From: Bryobacterales bacterium
GTDB lineage: Bacteria; Acidobacteriota; Terriglobia; Bryobacterales; Bryobacteraceae
NCBI GenBank assembly: GCA_003142355.1
Contig: PLMF01000404.1
Coordinates: 531-13,941, forward strand
DNA length: 13,411 bases
Reading direction: 5' to 3'
Position 1 is the stretch's first letter. Every line of letters starts with the position of its first letter. Positions 5,162-11,400 of this stretch are shown here, in pieces. Under the pieces are notes generated by a model, which had not been told where the DNA came from, ran no database searches, and saw nothing but the letters and a program-made list of their open reading frames with translations. The position numbers and the translations under genes were made by a program.

Positions 5162-6517
5162 TCAGAACGGGTGACGGGTCGGCGCCAGTCCGAGATCCGC
5201 CATGGTCTGATGGATGGTGGCGAAGATGGTGTCCTCGACGCCTTCGGCGAACGGCCCAGGCTGCCCGTAATAGGCCATGGAGTCGCGAGCCTCGTACCCG
5301 CCCTCGCGAAGCACACGGTTCGATGGGATGTAGCACATCACATCGTTGGAGTAGCCGGCCGTGATGACGGGTTGCCCGCTGTACTCGCGCTGGACCCGAA
5401 GCCCGTAATCGACGGTCACTTCGCCGCCAAGGGCAAGCAGGGTGAGGCTGTCGCCGAAGCGGACGACTTCCACCGGATAATCGATTTCGCCGATACGTTT
5501 GCCGTTATCCAGCGCCTGGAGCATGAGCTGAGCGCGCCGCACGTTGACGGGGACGGAACTCTTCAACTCCTCCATGAAGTTCTGGCGCGTCCGGGGAGCC
5601 AGGCTGAGTGCCGCCAACCGGTAAGCCGACGAGATGGGACCGTCTACAGGCGCCATGGCGTTGGAGAGCACGCGGCCGACCTCGGCGGCCAGCTCGTTGC
5701 CGTGCTGTTGGGCAAGCTCCACCGTACCCCTGGGATAGGGATTCTGATCGGCGCCGCATAACATCATGAAGAGGGCGGTGGCACCGGGATACCGTTTTTC
5801 CAGTTCGAGCATGGCATAGCCCGCATAGTCACCGCTGAATTGATAGAAGTCGGCGCCCAGGTTGGTGTTGTGGCAGGCGTAGGCAAATAAGACCGCGCGA
5901 ACCCGGCCATCCAGGTCCATGATCTTCAAAACGGGCACCCTGTGATCGACGGGACCGTCCGGATTTGGAGCATTCTTGATGCCGGAGGCAGTCGGCAGAC
6001 GCCGGTTCATGGCGAAGCCGGACGATCCTTCTCCATACGAGATCATGGCCGGTGAAAGGTCATGCAATGCCGCGCCGATAACGGTGACCAGGGCGTCCGC
6101 CAGTTTGAGGCTGTAATCCTCGACTCTGCGTTGTTCGTCGGGCGCGAGCACAACCAGGTTCTTCAGGTTGGGCCACACCATGGGTCCGGTGTGGGTATGG
6201 CTGGCATTCAGGAGGAATTGGGAGCGCTCGAGGCCAAACTGCTTCCGCACGCGCGCGGCGACTTCGTCGGAGACGGCGCGCGGAATTCCGACGACATCCA
6301 CGGTAACGATGACTATATGCCGGTTTCCGGAACTTTCGAGCGCCAGCGCCTTGGCCCACAGAGGCACAAGGACGCCGCTCGAAGGGTGTGTCCGGGCGGC
6401 GTACCCGGACATCCAGACCGGGCTGGTGGGAGTGATATCGACTCTCGCCGACCCGGCTTTCAAATGGGAGCCGAACAGATCGGCGGCACAAAGCAGGAGA
6501 ATAATGACGGATCTCAT
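5162..6517 (-). CDS. secreted neutral/alkaline ceramidase-like hydrolase (451 aa)
   Basis: The protein belongs to the neutral/alkaline non-lysosomal ceramidase N-terminal family, zinc amidases that cleave the amide of ceramide-type lipids. A short hydrophobic signal (about 1-17) precedes KAGSARVDITP. Family motifs follow in order: NASHTHTGP (104-112) and ACHNTN (214-219) with likely zinc-binding histidines, FSGDYAGY (227-234), CGADQNP (254-260), GGEVTVDYGLRV (364-375) and GYSNDVMCYIPS (388-399). The gene is full length for the short bacterial subfamily, which lacks the C-terminal domain of the classic enzyme. The ATG at 6517 has AAGGGAG about five bases upstream. It follows the nagB-like gene by 31 bp and is probably its operon partner. 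Ceramide itself as substrate is unproven; a different amide such as an acylated amino sugar is possible. Confidence 0.85.
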   Translation of the reverse strand: MRSVIILLLCAADLFGSHLKAGSARVDITPTSPVWMSGYAARTHPSSGVLVPLWAKALALESSGNRHIVIVTVDVVGIPRAVSDEVAARVRKQFGLERSQFLLNASHTHTGPMVWPNLKNLVVLAPDEQRRVEDYSLKLADALVTVIGAALHDLSPAMISYGEGSSGFAMNRRLPTASGIKNAPNPDGPVDHRVPVLKIMDLDGRVRAVLFAYACHNTNLGADFYQFSGDYAGYAMLELEKRYPGATALFMMLCGADQNPYPRGTVELAQQHGNELAAEVGRVLSNAMAPVDGPISSAYRLAALSLAPRTRQNFMEELKSSVPVNVRRAQLMLQALDNGKRIGEIDYPVEVVRFGDSLTLLALGGEVTVDYGLRVQREYSGQPVITAGYSNDVMCYIPSNRVLREGGYEARDSMAYYGQPGPFAEGVEDTIFATIHQTMADLGLAPTRHPF

Positions 6518-6548
6518 ATGGGCTCCCTTGCGGTGCGGCCTCCGGGCA

Positions 6549-7292
6549 TCACGAGGCCGAGTCTCTATCCAGGAAGAGGCAAGCGTTCGGATGCGTCCTG
6601 AGGATCGAGGCGGGACAGGTGGTCACGACCGGGCCGTGAAGCGCCGCTGCAACCGCCGCCTTTTTGCGGGCGCCGGGGACCGCCACGAAAATTTTCCCGG
6701 CGCTCGTGATTTGCGGCACCGTCAGGGAGAGCGCACGTTTCGGCACCTCCTCAAAACTGGCAAAGGCCCCGTCATGCACCTGCTGCCAACGGCACTCTTC
6801 GTCGAGTTCGACAACCTTTACCGCGAGCGGATCGCGGAAATCGCAGACCGCCGGATCGTTAAATGCCAGGTGGCCGTTCTCGCCGATACCGATCACAGCG
6901 AAGTCTGGCGGGTTGCCGCGTAACAGCGCCGCATACCGTGCGCACTCCTTCCCCGCATCCGCCGCCTCGCCGCCCAAGCCGTGGAAGATTCCCACCGGAA
7001 CTCGCGACAGCAAATGTTCCCTAAGAAAACGCCGGAACGATTGCGGGTGGTTCTCATCGAACCCGAGGTACTCGTCGAGATGGAATGCGGTGACGCGCGA
7101 CCAGTCGATTCCGGGCTCGCGGATCAGGGCGGCCAGTGTGTCGCTTTGGGAGGGCGCCGACGCAAAGAGTCCGACGGCGCGGCCACGGTCCGCAATCAAC
7201 TGGCGGATTGCGGCGGCGATCCTACCGGCCGCAGCCGCTCCCATTTCCTGGCGCGTTTCGTAGACTTCAACTTCCAGCAATTCAGCATTCAT
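6549..7292 (-). CDS. glucosamine-6-phosphate deaminase/NagB-like protein (247 aa)
   Basis: The fold is that of the NagB/6-phosphogluconolactonase family. VTAFHLDEYLGFDENHPQSF (67-86) matches the NagB catalytic segment with D73, and IGIGENGHLAFNDP (134-147) is the second active-site loop with H141; VPKRALSLTVPQI (183-195) is the usual lid-strand motif. Two residues differ from the E. coli enzyme as I align them: N139 stands at the Asp141 position and D146 at the Glu148 position. The C-terminal extension of about 20 residues found in E. coli is absent. The enzyme may thus be an amino-sugar-phosphate deaminase or isomerase of a divergent subgroup rather than true NagB. The start at ATG 7292-7290 lacks a clear ribosome-binding site. 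It follows an RpiR/SIS gene region, a usual partner for amino-sugar use. Confidence 0.8.
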   Translation of the reverse strand: MNAELLEVEVYETRQEMGAAAAGRIAAAIRQLIADRGRAVGLFASAPSQSDTLAALIREPGIDWSRVTAFHLDEYLGFDENHPQSFRRFLREHLLSRVPVGIFHGLGGEAADAGKECARYAALLRGNPPDFAVIGIGENGHLAFNDPAVCDFRDPLAVKVVELDEECRWQQVHDGAFASFEEVPKRALSLTVPQITSAGKIFVAVPGARKKAAVAAALHGPVVTTCPASILRTHPNACLFLDRDSAS

Positions 7293-7296
7293 GTTT

Positions 7297-7434
7297 TTAG
7301 ACCAGAGAGGGGACAACAAATGGTGCGCGATAGTTCCGGGTAAACAGACGGTTTGCCTGGTCGTCGCCCGGGCAGGCCGCCGGCGCGGCCAATGCAGCCG
7401 CAACCGATGCGGACAGAAAGGTTCTGCGATTCAT
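7297..7434 (-). pseudogene. orphan secretion-signal N-terminus (45 aa)
   Basis: The ATG at 7434-7432 overlaps the preceding stop as ATGA. The peptide starts MNRRTFLSASVAAALAAPAA, a typical export signal of Tat-like design (NRRTFLSAS followed by a hydrophobic stretch). About 25 residues later (NRLFTRNYRAPFVVPSLV) it reaches a stop, five bases before the NagB-like start. It looks like the beginning of a secreted enzyme whose body has been lost. A real tiny exported peptide cannot be ruled out. The original family cannot be named. Confidence 0.55.
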
Positions 7435-7750
7435 TCCTTGGTGTCCCCTTTCATGCTTACGCCCTGAACGCGCATCAAGTCCGTCCGGGCGCGATCGTCT
7501 TCGGCCACCCGAGTCAGGGCGTACACGGAGCAGTCCTTCCCCACCGCCACTGAGTTCACATAGGTAGGCCGCTGGCCGTTTTCGAAGAGAATCGGCCCGT
7601 GGTCCACGTATCCGCGGGCGGGAATATCGTACGTGACCAGGTGAAGGTCTTCGCGCCCCTTCGATTCCCCCTTGGCGGTACTGCTTTTTCCCGCGACCCG
7701 CTTGCCGGCCTCGTAGATGGGACCGCCGGTGAGGTAATAGATAGTATGCC
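7431..7750 (-). pseudogene. C-terminal fragment of a beta-propeller-like protein
   Basis: From about 7750 leftward the frame reads IYYLTGGPIYEAG, REDLHLVTYDIPARGYVDHG, ENGQRPTYVNSVAVGKDCSV and YALTRVAEDDRARTDLMRVQG, ending at TGA 7433-7431. Repeated blocks of the form 'value, G-x-D/Y-V, period, Y-x-L' are like blades of WD40/SMP-type or oligogalacturonate-lyase-like propellers. There is no proper start; upstream the sequence belongs to a ceramidase-like gene in another frame. The stop codon overlaps the ATG of the next orphan, a junction typical of an intact operon, so only the front of this gene appears to be lost. Confidence 0.55.
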
Positions 7751-7920
7751 AGCACTTCCACGCTCGCCAATGCCACCGGTCTGGCGCCTTGTTCCAACAC
7801 AACCGATCGCACAAATAAGTCATCGTGCACGCCTGTCGATACGGAATGCCTGGAACTGAAGCCGGTCAACCTGGACCCGGCCGGCGGCGTGATGCACACC
7901 TTCGCAAAGCCAGCTTTCAA
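7751..7920 (-). pseudogene. N-terminal fragment of a second ceramidase-like gene
   Basis: The start is TTG (7920-7918), strongly supported by AAAAGGAG five bases upstream and by its place 11 bp after the RpiR stop. The peptide MKAGFAKVCITPPAGSRLTG then SSRHSVSTGVHDDLFVRSVV and ALASVEVLA is the usual beginning of the neutral ceramidase N-terminal family, like KAGSARVDITP of the intact gene at 6517. After about 57 codons the match ends and the frame runs into propeller-type sequence read in another frame. The original gene probably encoded more than 400 aa. It shows that the locus once had at least two ceramidase-like genes in one operon. Confidence 0.7.
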
Positions 7921-7931
7921 AACGACTCCTT

Positions 7932-8714
7932 TTAGTACCGCTTCTTTTTAATAGCGTCCGATGCTTTCCGGATATACTGCAGGCAGCTTTCGCCCAGCCT
8001 GATCGCAACCGTGGCGGCCAAAACGTCAATGACGCAAAGCTGCGCAATCCTCGATGTCAGGACCTCTACCCCCAGCGGAGTTTCCGGGGCTGCGGTGAGC
8101 AGCACGACATCCGCGGCCCGCGTAATTGGAGAGGGGCTGAAATTCGTGATCGCAATGACTGACGCACCGGCTTGGCGCGCTATGGTGAGGGCCTCAACCA
8201 CGTCCCGCGACGACCCGGAGTGCGAAATCCCGATGGCTACATCCTTTTTCGAAAGCGCCGCCGCCCCCATGGCTTGCAGGTGGCCGTCGCCGTAAGCATC
8301 CGCAATCAATCCCAGGCGGAGGAACTTGTGTTTCGCATCCAGCGCCGTGAAGTACGAATAGCCGGCGCCGTAGATCTCGATTTTTCGCGCACCGGTCAAA
8401 CTGGCGGCGGCGACATCAACGCGGTCCGGATCGAGCGACCTCCGGGTGCTTTCCACGGCGTTCAGGTTGGCCTGAAAGATCTTGTCCGTCAGATCGGCGG
8501 TTCGGTCGTGAAAAGTGATCTTCTCGTGAATGAACTCCGAAGGCGCCACCAGATCCTGCGCCAGTTCGGAGATGGACATCTGGATCACGGACGTCGGGTC
8601 GGCCAGAACAAAGTCCGCGATGGTCTGCTCCGCGCGCTTCAACGCTTCGGTGGAACTTCTGAGTCGGATGAGGCATCCCGCTTTGGCGGGCGCAAGCTCG
8701 GCCGGTTGTTTCAT
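7932..8714 (-). CDS. RpiR/SIS-type regulator with an apparent deletion in its HTH domain (260 aa)
   Basis: RpiR-family regulators have an N-terminal helix-turn-helix of about 75 residues and a SIS domain that binds a sugar phosphate. The SIS domain (about 95-235) is complete: IYGAGYSYFTALDAKHKFLR (114-133), DGHLQAMGAA (143-152) and IGISHSGSSRDVVEAL (161-176). The N-terminal part begins normally (ALKRAEQTIADFVLADPTSV and MSISELAQ, residues 24-53), but then goes directly to DLVAPSEFIHEK. The usual recognition helix and following strand (V-S-E-x-T-V-x-R-F-x-x-x-L-G-x-x-G-x-x-x-F-K) are absent. Total length is about 25-30 residues short of the family norm, which fits an in-frame deletion near 8555. 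DNA binding should be impaired. The ATG at 8714 has no clear Shine-Dalgarno site. Confidence 0.78.
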   Translation of the reverse strand: MKQPAELAPAKAGCLIRLRSSTEALKRAEQTIADFVLADPTSVIQMSISELAQDLVAPSEFIHEKITFHDRTADLTDKIFQANLNAVESTRRSLDPDRVDVAAASLTGARKIEIYGAGYSYFTALDAKHKFLRLGLIADAYGDGHLQAMGAAALSKKDVAIGISHSGSSRDVVEALTIARQAGASVIAITNFSPSPITRAADVVLLTAAPETPLGVEVLTSRIAQLCVIDVLAATVAIRLGESCLQYIRKASDAIKKKRY

Positions 8715-8737
8715 CGAATAACGGCCATTTCGCTCTT

Positions 8738-8754
8738 GGAGTAATATTACTTCC
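8738..8754. promoter_or_regulatory. palindromic operator-like site A
   Basis: GGAGTAATATTACTTCC contains the perfect 12-bp palindrome AGTAATATTACT and lies 24 bp upstream of the RpiR start. It resembles operators of RpiR-family proteins such as HexR, which recognise GTAA/TTAC half-sites. Binding is inferred from motif and place. Confidence 0.5.
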
Positions 8755-8767
8755 GAGACACAATGAA

Positions 8768-8780
8768 GGTAATTTACTCC
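8768..8780. promoter_or_regulatory. palindromic operator-like site B
   Basis: GGTAATTTACTCC carries the same GTAA/TTAC half-sites as site A, with one base less between them; the centres are about 27 bp apart. Both sites lie between the divergent regulator and glycosidase-like genes. Confidence 0.42.
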
Positions 8781-8895
8781 GGACTCTCACTATTGTCAAG
8801 GTCGCTCGCAGCGGCGAGTCTGAATGCTGGTTCGATCCGCAGTGGCCGATCCAGGCGTTCCGGACTGTGCGCGAGGTGCTCCGCAGGTGGTGGCC

Positions 8896-9396
8896 ATGGC
8901 GAATTCCCTCGCCAGGAGAGCCGCTGCGTCGAAGGTGTTTGCGGGCCTGGCAATCTTCTTGAGTTTGCGGATCCCGGCCGTCAATGCACAGGCTGGCACG
9001 GCCCACAAACAGGCGAACGCGCCGATCGCGGTCGACGCCGGCGGTCACTGGTGGGAGCGTGAGGAAATCCGCATCATCGACTTGATCGCTTCCACCAACC
9101 AGATTGCCGCTCGCGATCCGGCCGCGCTGGCCGGACGGAAAGCCGAGTTGGGTTTCAACGCCGAGCACTTTGAAGTGATGAATATGCCGGCGGGCCTGGA
9201 TGACCGGGGCTTCGTATTCCGGTCGAGCGTGACTCCGGCGCCCATATCCCGCGACTACCTGGGCGAATATCTGCCGGAAGCCCATAAGAGAGGCATCCGG
9301 GTGCTGATCTACTTCAACGTCCACTGGTCAAACCAGACATTTGCGCGCGAGCACCCTGGGTTGCCGAGCTATATCCATACCCCAAGTCGTAAGTAA
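8896..9396 (+). pseudogene. N-terminal fragment of a secreted putative glycosidase (166 codons)
   Basis: The ATG at 8896 has AGGTGG six bases upstream and starts a signal peptide (ARRAAASKVFAGLAIFLSLR, then AVNAQA) of about 33 residues. The mature part contains HWWEREEIRIIDLIAST, ALAGRKAELGFNAEHFEVMN and YLPEAHKRGIRVLIYFNVHW. This is a TIM-barrel beginning of the kind seen in uncharacterised secreted glycoside-hydrolase-like proteins. After about AREHPG the sequence stops resembling a barrel and ends at TAA 9394-9396, inside the end of the opposing heparinase-like gene. A full protein would have several hundred more residues. It is divergent from the RpiR gene and shares its operator region. 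Confidence 0.62.
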
Positions 9397-10994
9397 GTTC
9401 GTAGCCCCGAGCTATGTAATTGAGGTTTAACGCGTTGAAATGGCTGTGCGTAAGGGCGGGGCCATACCGCATGGCGACCGCTTGCGCCGCGGCGCCCTGG
9501 CCGGAACGGAGCAGCGCGAATCCCTTGTTCCCCAGGACGTGGCTTTCCAGTAACCGTCTGCGCCACTCGTCTGGAAGCCGGGCGTCCGATGGTGGGTCGC
9601 CCGCATGAAACAGCATCCAGGCGCGTTCCGTAAACCCTCCGCCCCACGCATCGCCGGGGTCGCGGTACAAACTCATGCCCGCTTGTGTGCGGCGATCCGG
9701 GATGGTCGTGCCGCTTGGATCGCCCGAGCTGCGCAGGCCGCGCAGTTCATCGAACTTGCCGCCGGCCATCCACCCGAGCAGCGATCCCGTTACGGGGTCC
9801 CCGGTCCGCGCAAAGAGTTTCTCGAGAAAATCGTAGTCGCTGCGGTTGAACGGCCGCCCGGCAACCCGCTTCTCGACTTCCGGCTGTGCGTCGCCATAGC
9901 GCACCGCATGGCCGGCGCCGAACAGCATCAGGTTGTACGGAGAGAAGAAACGCTTGAGTTGCGGGTACTGGTACAGGTTCAGCCCGGCGGGGTACGGTTC
10001 GATCCGGCAGTCGAGCAGCGCTTCGGCAAAAGTGAAATACAGCTCTCGCGTGTGGTCCGAGTAAAGAGGCGTGGTCTCGTAGTACGCGCCATCCCGATCG
10101 AGATTGTTTTCCAGCATCGCGCGGATGCCGGCCGGCCCATCTACGGCCCAACGGACATACTCGGGTATCTCCAGCGCCAGCCCGGCCGCCAGCGCTCCGC
10201 GTTGGTAATCCGCCTCTCCATTGTGCAGACGGCCGGCCTTCGACTGGTCGTAGCAATAGGCTCCACCGTCGCGGAGAAGACTGTTTTCGATGTTCGCGCG
10301 CCGCGTCAACCCCGATACCACCGATGGTTCGTCCATCGATTTGCTGCTGTAGAGCTGGTCGTAATGGTCTACGTAATGCACCAGCCCGCGCGAAGCCTGA
10401 TACCAGGGGCGGTTGAGCCTGCCGCTCTGCGGCTTCGAAGGGTAATCCCAACAGCCCCTGTGCGCGGAGGGGTAAATTGCGGCAATCGCGTCCAGAATCA
10501 CGGCGGCCTTTGCCGCGTAGCGCTCGTCTGCCGTCAGGGTGTATGCGTATGCCAGGTTCTCCAGCGCCTGAAAGGTCAACGTTTCAATTACGAATGCGTT
10601 GTGGGCGCCAACCATGAAGTGCGTCCGCCCATCGGGTGCCACATAGCCCGTTCCAGGGTCGGGGTGGTCGCGATCGGGGAGCGTGTGTCCCCGGCTGCAG
10701 GTCATCGCGCCCGGACGATCGAGCGATCCGCCCTTCAGGCCCCAAGCGCCCCATCCTGCGCCGCAGATGGGACAGCCCGTCAGGCCATAGGCAAAGGCCG
10801 CACCCGGTTTCGGAACCACACCGCGCAGCCATGCGTCTGGTTTGGCCAGCCAGCGGTCCGCCTCGCGTCGAATGGCGTGGGCCGTTTCGCGCGCCCAGGC
10901 GTATCGCTCGATGTTGCGCCTGGCTCAGGCGACGTCGTCGGGGGTGACGAAAATGCCTGGATGTTGCGCGGCGAATACCGACCGGCATAAGCAC
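9370..10994 (-). pseudogene. heparinase II/III-like gene broken at both ends, with internal TGA
   Basis: The readable frame (GTG 10819 to TGA 9314) encodes a heparinase II/III-like polysaccharide lyase. An N-terminal alpha-toroid carries a CPIC...CSRGH cluster (C16, C19, C41, H45) and repeated Tyr-rich helices (for example LTFQALENLAYAYTLTADER). The start of the beta-sandwich is GPALTHSHFNALNLNYIARG then YELTYDLGYG. Upstream of 10819 homology clearly goes on without a start: HPGIFVTPDDVA, a TGA at 10927-10925, then ARRNIERYAWARETAHAI in the same frame; a CGA to TGA change would explain it. The 5' end with its signal peptide is cut at the 89-bp repeat. The 3' end is cut after DLGYG at about 9375, where the opposing glycosidase fragment begins. 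It is very probably inactive. Confidence 0.78.
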
Positions 10995-11083
10995 CCGGCA
11001 ATACCGGTCACGTCTCCTCTGGGGCGGAAAGAGCGTCTCTCACCGTCTCGATCACCTCCGCGTGCGAGAACGGCTTTTCGATG
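10995..11083. repeat. 89-bp direct repeat, right copy
   Basis: This copy spans the last 76 bp of the response-regulator gene plus 13 bp beyond its stop, and matches 3588-3676 at 86 of 89 positions. Its left flank is the cut 5' end of the heparinase-like gene. Confidence 0.92.
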
Positions 11084-11400
11084 AACCCGTGGATCAGCCG
11101 CTGTTCCAAAGCCGCTTGTATCGCGGGATCGTCCTTGTAGAAGTACCCTGAGACCACCAGGACCCGAATACCGGGGTCGGCCATGCGAAGGTTTCGGGCC
11201 AACTCCAGACCGTCGATATCCGGCAACTTGGCGTCCAGCAGAGCCATCGTCGGACGGTTGAGCCGGGCCGCCTCGAGAGCAGTCCGGCCGTCCAGCGCCC
11301 GTATGCACTGCGCCCCCAGTCCCCCGAGCACGCGTTCGAGGGCCCAGCATATGTCAGGGTCGTCGTCCACGACGAGGACGACCCGGTTCGCGAGGCTCAC
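11008..11400 (-). CDS. receiver-only response regulator (130 aa)
   Basis: This is a single receiver domain with no output domain. It keeps all phosphorylation residues: D12-D14 in VVDDDPD, phospho-acceptor D56 in ALLDAKLPD, S84 in VVSG and K109 in EKPF. It should accept phosphate from the kinase encoded just upstream and act by protein-protein contact or as a phosphate relay. The start is GTG (11400-11398), supported by GAGGAG eight bases upstream, and it overlaps the kinase gene by 47 bp, showing coupled translation. Its last 76 bp are duplicated as an orphan piece beside tRNA-Gln. Confidence 0.92.
   Translation of the reverse strand: MSLANRVVLVVDDDPDICWALERVLGGLGAQCIRALDGRTALEAARLNRPTMALLDAKLPDIDGLELARNLRMADPGIRVLVVSGYFYKDDPAIQAALEQRLIHGFIEKPFSHAEVIETVRDALSAPEET

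Noticed and set aside
9605..10990. 461-codon rightward open frame opposite the heparinase-like gene
   Set aside because: A high-GC antisense shadow; composition rich in Arg, Ala and Gly with no domain, while the opposite strand encodes recognisable heparinase-like protein.
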